Source: Bacillota bacterium (lineage in GTDB: Bacteria; Bacillota; Clostridia; Acetivibrionales; JAFADI01). Taken from it: DNA of 64,000 nucleotides. Location of the stretch: NCBI GenBank assembly GCA_023424965.1, contig JAFADI010000064.1, forward strand, positions 62,001 to 126,000, written 5' to 3'. A program made the position numbers and the translations under genes. This document shows, piece by piece, positions 34,627 through 42,561 of the stretch. Positions within the stretch are counted from its first letter, which is position 1; the number at the start of each line of letters is the position of its first letter. The notes beneath the pieces were generated by a model. That model worked only from the letters and a program-made list of their open reading frames with translations. It did not search any database and had not been told where the DNA came from.

Positions 34627-34664
34627 AGAAGATAGAATGGATATTCATAGGAGCGGTGATAAAG

Positions 34665-36140
34665 ATGAAAAAACTATTGGCCTTTGACTATGGCGCCAGC
34701 AGCGGCAGAGCGATTCTGGGGCGGTTTGACGGCGACAGGCTCCAGTTGGATGAAGTACACAGGTTTTCCAACGAGCCGGTCCTGGTAAACGGAAGTTTTT
34801 ACTGGGATATTTTGAGGCTCTACCACGAAATGAAGCAGGGGGTCCTCAAAGCCGTAAAAAATGGTGACGGGGATTTTGCGAGCATCGGTGTCGACACCTG
34901 GGGCGTGGATTTCGGACTTCTGGGCGCAAAAGGAGAGCTTCTGGGGATGCCGGTACATTACAGGGACAGCCGTACCGACGGCATGATGGAAAAAGCCTTC
35001 AGTCGGGTACCCAAAAGGGAAATTTACGAGCAGACCGGCATACAGTTTATGAAAATAAACACCCTGTACCAGCTCCTTTCGATGAAACTGGACAATTCTC
35101 CGATTTTGGAGAAGGCAGCGACCATGCTCTTTATACCCGATCTTTTAAATTATTTCCTCACCGGAGTAAAAGCAAGCGAGTACACAATCACAAGCACCTC
35201 CCAGATGTATGACCCCAGAAAGGGGGATTGGGCCAGGGACCTGCTGACCAGGCTGGGGATCCCCTGTGAAATATTGACGGAGGTGATCCATGCGGGTTCC
35301 GTGGTGGGAAAAGTGACCCGGGCGGTAGGGGATGAGCTGAACATAAAGGATGTGCCGGTCATCGCGGTCGCGGAGCATGACACCGGGAGCGCCGTCGTTT
35401 CCGTTCCCGTTCTGGAAGGCAAATACGCCTACCTCAGCAGCGGAACCTGGTCCTTGATGGGGATGGAGCTGGATACCCCCGTCATCAACGACACTACCTA
35501 CAATCTGAATTACACCAACGAAGGCGGCATTTACAAAACCACAAGACTTCTGAAAAACATCATGGGGCTGTGGATATACCAGGAATGCAAGCGGGCATGG
35601 GACAAGACCGGAGAGGCGCTGAGCTTCGACGAACTAGAAGAGCAGGCACAGAAGGCGGAACCCTTTTTAGCCTTTATCGATCCGGACCACGATGTATTTT
35701 ACGGGCCCGGCAAAATGCCCCAAAAGGTTCAGGAGTACTGCAGCAGGACAAACCAGAAGGTTCCTGAAAGCAAAGGAGCCATCGTCAGGTGCGTCATGGA
35801 GAGCCTGGCGCTCAAATACCGCATGATCTTTGAAGGACTGGAGGAAATCGCGGGCGATTCCATTCCCGTACTGCACATCGTGGGCGGGGGCACCAAGAAT
35901 GTGATGCTGAACCAGTTTACGGCAAATTCCATCGGGAAACCGGTGGTTACGGGCCCCATCGAAGCTACGGCGGTGGGCAATCTCACCACACAACTGCTGG
36001 CCCTGGGAGAAGTAGCGGGGCTGGGTGAAGCCAGGGCGCTGGTGAAGCGGTCCTTCCCCACGGAGGAATATCTCCCGGCGGATGTGGAGGCCTGGAATGA
36101 GGCATACGGAAGATTCGAAAAGATTTTGTCCAACGATTGA
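34665..36140 (+). CDS. rhaB: Rhamnulokinase
   Basis: 491 residues, FGGY carbohydrate kinase. Phosphate-1 motif FDYGASSGRAILG at the start, VDTWGVDFGLL near 82 (kinase Asp region), and RDSRTDGMMEKAF, typical of RhaB. Later motifs are HDTGSAVVS, SGTWSLMG and the adenosine-binding GGGTKNVMLNQFTAN. It phosphorylates L-rhamnulose at O1 with ATP in the cytosol. ATG 34665 has AGGAG at 34649-34653; the GTG at 34656 is too close. Followed 17 bases later by rhaA. Confidence 0.95.
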   Translation: MKKLLAFDYGASSGRAILGRFDGDRLQLDEVHRFSNEPVLVNGSFYWDILRLYHEMKQGVLKAVKNGDGDFASIGVDTWGVDFGLLGAKGELLGMPVHYRDSRTDGMMEKAFSRVPKREIYEQTGIQFMKINTLYQLLSMKLDNSPILEKAATMLFIPDLLNYFLTGVKASEYTITSTSQMYDPRKGDWARDLLTRLGIPCEILTEVIHAGSVVGKVTRAVGDELNIKDVPVIAVAEHDTGSAVVSVPVLEGKYAYLSSGTWSLMGMELDTPVINDTTYNLNYTNEGGIYKTTRLLKNIMGLWIYQECKRAWDKTGEALSFDELEEQAQKAEPFLAFIDPDHDVFYGPGKMPQKVQEYCSRTNQKVPESKGAIVRCVMESLALKYRMIFEGLEEIAGDSIPVLHIVGGGTKNVMLNQFTANSIGKPVVTGPIEATAVGNLTTQLLALGEVAGLGEARALVKRSFPTEEYLPADVEAWNEAYGRFEKILSND

Positions 36141-36157
36141 ATAGAGGAGGAAAGGGT

Positions 36158-37435
36158 ATGAGCAATTTTAACGGAGAAAAGAGGATTAATGAAAGCTACC
36201 AGTACGCAAAAGAGGCATATGCAGCTTTCGGGATTGATACCGACGCGGTTCTGGAGAAAATGAAGCAAAGACAGGTTTCGATGCACTGCTGGCAGGGTGA
36301 CGATGTAAACGGTTTCGAAGTCACCGCCGGGGGAACCGGAGGCGGGATCCTCAGTACGGGAAACTACCCGGGAAGAGCAAGAAACGGCGAGGAGCTCCGT
36401 GCCGATTATGAAAAGGCTTTTAGTCTTATTCCCGGAAAACACCGCATCAATCTCCATGCCATTTATGCGGAGACCGACGGTGAAATTGTAGAGCGGGACC
36501 AGATAAAGATCGAGCATTTCCGGAAATGGATCGACTGGGCAAAGAAACTGGGCGTGGGAGTCGATTTCAACCCCAGCTGCTTCGGCCATCCCATGGCTGC
36601 CTCTGGCTTCACCATCGGCAGCAAGGATGAGGAGATAAGGCAGTTCTGGATCCGCCACATAAAAGTGTGCCGTGAAATTGCGGCAGGGATCGGAAAAGAA
36701 CTTGGAAGTCCCTGTGTCATGAACATATGGGCTCCCGACGGAATGAAGGATATTCCGGCCGACCGCCTGGGATACCGAATGCAGATGAAAAAGGCCCTGG
36801 ACGAAATCCTGCAGGTCAAGTACGACCGGAAGTATCTGATTGATACGCTGGAGAGCAAACTCTTCGGTATCGGCGTCGAGTCCTATACCGTAGGTTCCCA
36901 CGAATTTGTCATGGCTTATGGGTTGAAAAACAACGTGACCATTTGCTATGACATGGGACACTTCCACCTTACCGAGAGTGTTGCCGATAAATTATCCTCC
37001 ACACTCCTTTTCGCAGAGGATATTTTATTGCATGTGAGCAGGCCGGTGCGCTGGGACAGCGACCATGTGGTCATTCTCAACGACGACCTCCTTGCGGTGG
37101 CCCAGGAAGTGAAACGGTGTGACGCCTTTGACAGGGTGTACTTCGGACTGGACTTCTTTGACGGAAGCATCAACAGGATTACGGCGTGGGTAACGGGCAC
37201 CAGGGCTGCACTCAAAGCCATGATGATCGCCCTGCTGGAACCGACGGAGCATATCGTGGAGGAAGAGGACAAAGGAAATTACGGGAACAGGCTTGCCCTG
37301 ATGGAGGAATTCAAAACCCTCCCCTTTGCCGCCGTATGGGATAAGTTCTGCCTGGACATGAAAGCGCCCGTGGGCGCCGACTGGCTGCAGGATGTGAAGG
37401 AATATGAAGAAAAGGTATTGAAGAACAGAAACTAA
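36158..37435 (+). CDS. rhaA: L-rhamnose isomerase
   Basis: 425 residues, the usual length. The N-terminal stretch VSMHCWQGDDVNGFE is diagnostic, with metal-binding stretches GVDFNPSCFGHP, INLHAIYAE and MGHFHLTESV (His ligands) and a C-terminal DFFDGSINRI. It converts L-rhamnose to L-rhamnulose with Mn2+/Co2+. ATG 36158 follows GAGGAGGAAAGG; the open frame from 36137 adds only a ribosome-site-encoded tail. In operon with rhaB; a short REP-like element then lies before the aldolase. Confidence 0.95.
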   Translation: MSNFNGEKRINESYQYAKEAYAAFGIDTDAVLEKMKQRQVSMHCWQGDDVNGFEVTAGGTGGGILSTGNYPGRARNGEELRADYEKAFSLIPGKHRINLHAIYAETDGEIVERDQIKIEHFRKWIDWAKKLGVGVDFNPSCFGHPMAASGFTIGSKDEEIRQFWIRHIKVCREIAAGIGKELGSPCVMNIWAPDGMKDIPADRLGYRMQMKKALDEILQVKYDRKYLIDTLESKLFGIGVESYTVGSHEFVMAYGLKNNVTICYDMGHFHLTESVADKLSSTLLFAEDILLHVSRPVRWDSDHVVILNDDLLAVAQEVKRCDAFDRVYFGLDFFDGSINRITAWVTGTRAALKAMMIALLEPTEHIVEEEDKGNYGNRLALMEEFKTLPFAAVWDKFCLDMKAPVGADWLQDVKEYEEKVLKNRN

Positions 37436-37443
37436 AATAACCG

Positions 37444-37480
37444 GGGGGACCTGTGTGTCAGAGAACCGTCCCCCTGACAC
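37444..37480. repeat. REP-like compact palindromic element
   Basis: Two inverted repeats are interleaved: GGGGAC 37445-37450 with GTCCCC 37468-37473, and GTGTCAG 37455-37461 with CTGACAC 37474-37480. The order 1-2-1'-2' is that of a pseudoknot. The segment lies in the rhaA-aldolase spacer, just before the ribosome site of the aldolase gene. Confidence 0.6.
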
Positions 37481-37496
37481 GGAAAGAGGGCTGAAC

Positions 37497-38555
37497 ATGT
37501 ACCAACAGGGATTGAAGGAACTTGAGATTATTTCAAAGGCGGCGGGAACCCGCATCGATTATGTCCAGGGCGGCGGGGGCAATACTTCCGTGAAGCTTAA
37601 CGACGAGCTGATGGCCGTTAAGGCCTCGGGCTTCAAGCTCAACCAGATCACCCCCACCGAGGGCTTTGTCGTCGTCAATTACAAGGATATAAAGAACTAT
37701 TATGAAAATGTTGATTTGAGCCAGGACGTGGACTTTGAAAAGGAAAGCGTGGAAAAGGCGAAAAAAAGCGTGGTGGCCATGGAGGGACTCAAGGTTTTAA
37801 GGCCTTCCGTCGAAGCGGGCTTTCATTCCATCCTCAAAAAGTATGTCATCCACACCCACGCGGTCTATGCCAACATCCTTTGCTGCAGCAAGGAAGGACC
37901 GGAAACCGTTGAAAAGCTGTTCAAAGGAAAAGAGTACGCCTTCCTCTGGATCCCTTATATAAATCCTGGCTTCTGCCTTACACTGAAGATCAAGGAGGAA
38001 ATCGGAAAGTGCATTGCTGAAACGGGCAAATTCCCGGAAGTGGTTTTCATGGAAAACCACGGGCTCATCGTAACCTCCGATGACCATGAAAAAGCCATTG
38101 CCCTCCATGATGAAGTCAATGACATCATCAGGGCTCACTTCGGACTGACGGAAGAGTATCCTGGAATAGAGCTTGAAAAAACGGGAGAAGATGCTTTCAG
38201 GAGCAGGACCGGCTTCCTGGCGGATTTCTTCAACGGAAAGGCCATTGATTTTTCATTTTTTGAAAAATTTTCGTTGTATCCCGACCAATTGGTCTACCTC
38301 AACGGCAGCCTGTCGGTGGACGGACCGGAGAACAAGCTCAATATAAACACCAAAACCGGCGAACTGCTTTACAAGACCAACTATTCCGAGGCATTGACCA
38401 TTGAAGAGACTCTCCTGGGGTATGTATATGTCATCAAAGGCATCGAAAAGTGCGGGCTCACCATCAAAACCATGAGCGAAAGAGACGTGGATTTCATCCG
38501 GAACTGGGAAAGTGAGGCTTACAGAAAGAGCCTTGTGAAGGATATTGCAAAATAG
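37497..38555 (+). CDS. Class II aldolase, probable rhamnulose-1-phosphate aldolase
   Basis: 352 residues from ATG 37497 (GGAAAGAGGG upstream). GGGGNTSVK at about 25-33 binds phosphate; the zinc set is complete: Glu106, His119 and His121 (HTH) and His188 (MENHG). The protein resembles the aldolase half of the bifunctional rhamnose enzymes (RhaE/YuxG type), including the C-terminal FIRNWESEAYRKSL, but lacks their short-chain dehydrogenase half. It should split L-rhamnulose-1-phosphate to dihydroxyacetone phosphate and lactaldehyde. A hairpin terminator follows the gene. Confidence 0.8.
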   Translation: MYQQGLKELEIISKAAGTRIDYVQGGGGNTSVKLNDELMAVKASGFKLNQITPTEGFVVVNYKDIKNYYENVDLSQDVDFEKESVEKAKKSVVAMEGLKVLRPSVEAGFHSILKKYVIHTHAVYANILCCSKEGPETVEKLFKGKEYAFLWIPYINPGFCLTLKIKEEIGKCIAETGKFPEVVFMENHGLIVTSDDHEKAIALHDEVNDIIRAHFGLTEEYPGIELEKTGEDAFRSRTGFLADFFNGKAIDFSFFEKFSLYPDQLVYLNGSLSVDGPENKLNINTKTGELLYKTNYSEALTIEETLLGYVYVIKGIEKCGLTIKTMSERDVDFIRNWESEAYRKSLVKDIAK

Positions 38556-38572
38556 CAGGCGGCAAGATAGAG

Positions 38573-38606
38573 AAAGGCAGAGGCGAAAACTTCTGCCTTT
38601 TATTTT
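38573..38606 (+). terminator. Terminator of rhaB-rhaA-aldolase operon
   Basis: AAAGGCAGA 38573-38581 pairs with TCTGCCTTT 38592-38600, then TATTTT. Nine-bp stem with a 10-base loop. Confidence 0.65.
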
Positions 38607-38890
38607 GGGCCGTTTGCAGGAAGGGCCGGATGGGGCATAAAATTTCCAGCAAATATTGAAAAGCAGGAGACAAAGAATTATAATGAAATAAAGTAACAAA
38701 CAAATGTAATATAATATCAATATATTATAAATATATTACACTAGCCTCAAAATATGTGAACTGCAATAAAGCTCTCACTTATGGGAAAAAATAATGATTT
38801 CCACGGTGAGTTCCAATGGCATGGGAAAAGTGTTATTTTCTTTATAAAAGCTTTATTACCGCCAAGATCGATTGAAAAGGAGATGGGACC
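38607..38890 (+). promoter_or_regulatory. Promoter and foldable leader before the tandem aldolase gene
   Basis: TATAAT at 38710-38715 lies in an AT-rich inverted repeat (GTAATATA 38706-38713 / TATATTAC 38732-38739). Downstream, AATAAAGCT 38765-38773 pairs with AGCTTTATT 38849-38857, closing a branch that contains CTCAC 38774-38778 / GTGAG 38806-38810 and GGAAA 38784-38788 / TTTCC 38798-38802. No known riboswitch recognised. Confidence 0.45.
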
Positions 38891-40183
38891 ATGGACTTTG
38901 AGCTGCTGCACCCTGCAGACCAGATCGTGATGATCATGGAGAGGATATACGGCTACGGCATGACCACCACCTCGGGAGGAAACCTGTCCATTCTCGACGA
39001 GAACGGGGACATCTGGATTACTCCGGGAGGAGTGGACAAGGGAGCTCTCACCCGGAAAGACATCATGTGTGTAAAACCCGACGGGACAGTCATCGGCAAT
39101 CACAAGCCGTCGATCGAACTGCCTTTTCACCAGACTGTCTACCAGCGCAGGCCTGACGTGAGGGCCGTGCTGCACGCCCATCCGCCGGCATTGGTGGCCT
39201 TCAGCATCGTCCGCAGGATTCCTGATACAAGGCTGATACCGAATGTCCATCAGACCTGCGGCGAGGTGGGTATGGCCCAGTACGACCTCCCGGGAAGCAC
39301 AAAGCTCGGGGACAAGGTGGCGGCGGTATTTGAAAAAGGCTATAACACCGTAATCCTGGAGAACCACGGAGTCGTGGTGGCAAACCAGGATTTGTTCAGG
39401 GCCTTCATGGCCTTTGAGACGCTTGACTTCTGTGCCCGGCTGGAAATAAAGGCCTACAGGATAGGCAAGCCGGTGACCCTTCGGGACCAGTATATCGAGA
39501 TATCCAAAAACAAACAGAATGTGCAGATGGATGAATTCATACCCCAAAAACACAGCAGTGCGGAAAACGATGCAAGGCGGGAAATGTGCGACCTGATCCA
39601 CCGGGCATATAACCAGAAGCTTTTCACCAGTACCCAGGGGACCTTCTCCCAGAGGCTGGAGGACGGCTCCTTCCTGATTACTCCCTACATGGTGGACCGG
39701 AAATACATGAACGTATCCGACCTGGTCAGGATCGACCATGGAAGGAAGGAAGCGGGAAAAACGCCCAGCAGGTCGGTGCCGCTCCATCAATATATTTATG
39801 AGAAAAATTCCCACATCAACTCCGTTATTATAGCCCATCCACCCAATATCATGGCGTTTGCCGTTACGGAAGAAAGCTTTGACTCCAGGACCATTCCCGA
39901 AAGCTATATCATGCTCCGGAATATTCCCAAGCTGCCTTTCGGCTCAACCTTCATGCAGCCCCAGATGGCGGCCGATGTATTTAAAAAAGATACCCCTGTG
40001 GCAATTGCGGAAAACGACTGCGTCATTGTCACCGGAAATACTCTTTTAAATGCCTTTGACAGGCTGGAGGTGGCGGAGTACAGCGCCAAAGGAATTATTG
40101 CCTCCAGGGTCCTGGGTGAGATGGTGGCCATCAATGGAAGCCAGGTGGAAGAAATAAACGAGGCCTTCAAACTGAACCAGTAA
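38891..40183 (+). CDS. Tandem class II aldolase with one inactive half
   Basis: 430 residues, two aldolase/adducin domains in a row. Domain 1 (1-205) has the full zinc set: Glu76 (SIELPFH), His95 and His97 (HAH), His159 (ENH), plus SGGN at 28-31. Domain 2 (225-430) aligns well but has Ser295 for Glu, Ile314 for the first His and Asp376 for the last, so it should not bind zinc. The single active domain may take fuculose- or rhamnulose-1-phosphate; the second is probably structural or allosteric. AAGGAGATGG leads the ATG. It has its own promoter and a strong terminator, right behind the rha genes. Confidence 0.8.
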   Translation: MDFELLHPADQIVMIMERIYGYGMTTTSGGNLSILDENGDIWITPGGVDKGALTRKDIMCVKPDGTVIGNHKPSIELPFHQTVYQRRPDVRAVLHAHPPALVAFSIVRRIPDTRLIPNVHQTCGEVGMAQYDLPGSTKLGDKVAAVFEKGYNTVILENHGVVVANQDLFRAFMAFETLDFCARLEIKAYRIGKPVTLRDQYIEISKNKQNVQMDEFIPQKHSSAENDARREMCDLIHRAYNQKLFTSTQGTFSQRLEDGSFLITPYMVDRKYMNVSDLVRIDHGRKEAGKTPSRSVPLHQYIYEKNSHINSVIIAHPPNIMAFAVTEESFDSRTIPESYIMLRNIPKLPFGSTFMQPQMAADVFKKDTPVAIAENDCVIVTGNTLLNAFDRLEVAEYSAKGIIASRVLGEMVAINGSQVEEINEAFKLNQ

Positions 40184-40200
40184 TACCCACATTATTTACG

Positions 40201-40242
40201 AACGCCCCAATTCCGCTTTGCAGTGAATTGAGGGCGTTTTTT
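40201..40242 (+). terminator. Rho-independent terminator
   Basis: ACGCCC-AATTC and GAATT-GGGCGT arms (40202-40214 and 40225-40237) with one bulge each side, then six T residues. Ends the tandem aldolase transcript. Confidence 0.75.
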
Positions 40243-40263
40243 GGATGCCTGAAAGGATTTTGA

Positions 40264-40290
40264 TGTAACATTTTATGCTCTTTCATCGTC
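40264..40290 (+). promoter_or_regulatory. ECF-type promoter, probably autoregulated
   Basis: TGTAAC at 40264-40269, 17 bases, then CGTC at 40287-40290. This matches the AAC/CGTC layout of ECF sigma promoters and lies 46 bases before the sigma gene. Confidence 0.5.
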
Positions 40291-40335
40291 TTTACTATTG
40301 TATACATACTGGCCAGGAAAAAGGAGTTTGAGAAT

Positions 40336-40860
40336 ATGTTTGAGGAGGAAAAAGGCAGAAAGTGGGGACCGGAACGGATGGAAGAGATTTGCTCTTCCAC
40401 CTGGGAGGCCCTGTACCGCTTTATCTATTACCGGGTCCAGAACCGGCAGGAGGCGGAAGACATCACGCAGGAGGCCTACACCAAGGCCCTTCCCCACTTT
40501 ATGGAAAACAAGGTTAAAACAGATAAATACCTGGGCTTTTTAAAAGTGGTTTCATTGAATGTGCTGCGGGACCGGTGGCGTAAAAGAAAAAGGCAGGGAG
40601 TTGAAGTGGGCCTTGACAGAATAAATCCGGAGGAATCAGCCGTAGAAGACGGCCTGGAAGACAGTGTAAGGCGTGAAACCATTGAGAATGCCCTTGGCAC
40701 ACTTAACGAGGAACAGCGCAGGGTGATCCGGCTGAGGATATTGGAAGGATATCCTGTGGCGGAGACGGCAAAAATGATGAACAAGACGGAGGGTGCCGTC
40801 CGTGTGCTGCAGTACAGGGCATTGAAGGCCCTTGCTGAGCTCCTGCGCAGTGACGGCTGA
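40336..40860 (+). CDS. ECF-type RNA polymerase sigma factor
   Basis: 174 residues. Region 2 spans about 15-80 (STWEALYRFIYYRVQNRQEAEDITQEAYTKAL is the core; key DITQEAY), region 4 about 115-168 with LNEEQRRVIRLRILEGYPVA and the HTH TEGAVRVLQYRALKAL. No extra C-terminal domain. It recruits polymerase to stress or surface-related promoters. AAGGAG lies 10 bases before the ATG. The next gene, 18 bases on, encodes its likely membrane anti-sigma factor. An ECF-like promoter (TGTAAC-17-CGTC) precedes it, suggesting self-activation. Confidence 0.9.
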   Translation: MFEEEKGRKWGPERMEEICSSTWEALYRFIYYRVQNRQEAEDITQEAYTKALPHFMENKVKTDKYLGFLKVVSLNVLRDRWRKRKRQGVEVGLDRINPEESAVEDGLEDSVRRETIENALGTLNEEQRRVIRLRILEGYPVAETAKMMNKTEGAVRVLQYRALKALAELLRSDG

Positions 40861-40878
40861 GTGAAGGAGGATGAAACG

Positions 40879-42552
40879 ATGAGCATAGAAAGAAAGTTGT
40901 CCGATTATATTGACCGGCTCAATATGGAAAAAAAGCCGGAGGAACATGAAAACCCGCCGGATTCACCGGAACTGGAGCAGCTTATGGGTGCCGTGAGGCA
41001 GGTAAAAAGCTTGAAGGAGCCTGCACTGCCCGGGGGCGATTATGCCCGGAAGCTGGTTGAAAATGCAGCCGCCCGCCCGTCCCGGAGACATGCCGCGAGA
41101 AATGCACGGCGCGGCTGGATGGTGGGTGCGGCGGCGGTTGCCGCGGTACTGGTGGCTTTGGTTGTGCTGAATTTCAATTCGATGTTTGGCAGAGGTAATA
41201 TTGTCTATGCCATGGAGAAGGCCTTCCAGGGAATTAAGGCCTACCATGGAATACTTGAAATCGTGGAAACAAATGCGGAAGGAAAGGCCACCACCCAGGG
41301 GAAGCTGGAGATATGGGCCGAAAAGGGAGGAAGGTATCTGGTCAAGGAGCTTGAAGGACCGCAAAAAGGACTCATCACTGCAAATGACGGACAAAGGAAG
41401 TGGCAGCTGCGTCCCGACCAGATGGAGCTGCATGTGTTTCCTGCTTTTCCCGATCCCTACCGGTTTGTATTTGAGCTGGGAAAAGAAGTGGAAGGTGTCA
41501 AAAATGCCTTGAAGACCGAGATCATCGGGGAAGAGACCGTTTCGGGCAGAAATGCCTCCGTCATGGAGATTTCTCCCCAGGGGGGCGTTCCCTACAAACT
41601 GTGGATTGACAAAGAGACAAAGCTGCCGCTGCAGAAGCAGAGCGGGATGCAGAACGCCCTTCAATACAGGGCGGCATATGTAGAAATCGATTTTATGGAC
41701 GAAATACCGGCGGAGCTCATGGCCTACAGCCTTCCCGGCGGTTATAAAGAGGTGGACACAAAGCCGGAACAGGTAGTTGCCAACGGGGAGGAAGCGGAAG
41801 GACTGTTGGACTTTACTCCCGGAACACCTCAAACCATACCTGAGGGCTACAGCGGCGATATGATAGGAGTGGAACCTCTGGACAAAGTTCTCAAGCTCTA
41901 CTTCACTTCGAAAGAGGAGGGCAAGAAGGTGGTAATTCTAGAAAGGAAGGCGGAGGGGGAATTCAAACCTGCGCCGGGAGCAATTCTGGGCAAGGTGGGC
42001 AACAGTACGGCCGAAGTCCAGACGCCTTTGAAAGAGAGCCAGGGAATCCTGGGAGGCGGAGGGCCTTATGCCGGTGCGACAACGGTGAATTCCATCCGCT
42101 GGCAGCAGGATGGCCTGGAATACGCGGTGCTGGGAGAGGTTGCCCCTGAGGAATTGAATAAATTCATCCGGAGCCTGGGGTACGGAGAAGTACAAATTGC
42201 GGCAGAGGAAGAAAAATCCTCCGCAAAGCCCCGTATCGAGGTGGCGGTGGATTTGAAGATCGAAGAAGCGGAGCAAAAAAGTGCGGACGGGGGACATTCA
42301 CCCTGGAAGCTGGACCCGGCCTTTGTGGCCCAGGTGTTTGCCAGCCTGAAAATTTCTCCCGAGGGCATCCAGGGAGAGTATCCCATCGGGGAGGAGGCCC
42401 TAAAGGTGGTGCGGAATACCGGTGAATCGGCAATCGTGGAAATCAGCGGAGATAAAACGCCTGTGAGGAGAGTGTACCTGAAAAGGCTTATCCGGCAGGA
42501 CAGCACGGGCATATGGACGGTCGTGGGCTATGATCCGGCAGATGAAAAATAA
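40879..42552 (+). CDS. Membrane anti-sigma factor with RseB/LolA-like sensor domain
   Basis: 557 residues from ATG 40879 (GAAGGAGG upstream). Residues 1-75 are cytosolic and basic, a likely sigma-binding segment, though no zinc-binding HxxxCxxC motif is present. One membrane helix at about 80-99. Residues 105-300 outside resemble the lipoprotein-carrier-like fold of MucB/RseB (YAMEKAFQGIKAYHGILEI, GKLEIWAEKGGRYLVKE). Residues 300-557 are a further extracellular part with acidic repeats and no family I recognise. It most likely holds the ECF factor at the membrane until an envelope signal is sensed. Ends 9 bases before a convergent gene. Confidence 0.75.
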   Translation: MSIERKLSDYIDRLNMEKKPEEHENPPDSPELEQLMGAVRQVKSLKEPALPGGDYARKLVENAAARPSRRHAARNARRGWMVGAAAVAAVLVALVVLNFNSMFGRGNIVYAMEKAFQGIKAYHGILEIVETNAEGKATTQGKLEIWAEKGGRYLVKELEGPQKGLITANDGQRKWQLRPDQMELHVFPAFPDPYRFVFELGKEVEGVKNALKTEIIGEETVSGRNASVMEISPQGGVPYKLWIDKETKLPLQKQSGMQNALQYRAAYVEIDFMDEIPAELMAYSLPGGYKEVDTKPEQVVANGEEAEGLLDFTPGTPQTIPEGYSGDMIGVEPLDKVLKLYFTSKEEGKKVVILERKAEGEFKPAPGAILGKVGNSTAEVQTPLKESQGILGGGGPYAGATTVNSIRWQQDGLEYAVLGEVAPEELNKFIRSLGYGEVQIAAEEEKSSAKPRIEVAVDLKIEEAEQKSADGGHSPWKLDPAFVAQVFASLKISPEGIQGEYPIGEEALKVVRNTGESAIVEISGDKTPVRRVYLKRLIRQDSTGIWTVVGYDPADEK

Positions 42553-42561
42553 CCCGGAGGT

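Noticed and set aside
35729..36967. A 412-codon minus-strand frame across rhaB and rhaA
   Set aside because: Fully antisense to two certain genes; its length is a by-product of their codon pattern.
38747..39838. A 363-codon minus-strand frame under the tandem aldolase
   Set aside because: Antisense to a gene with a complete active-site set; no start signal or family motif.
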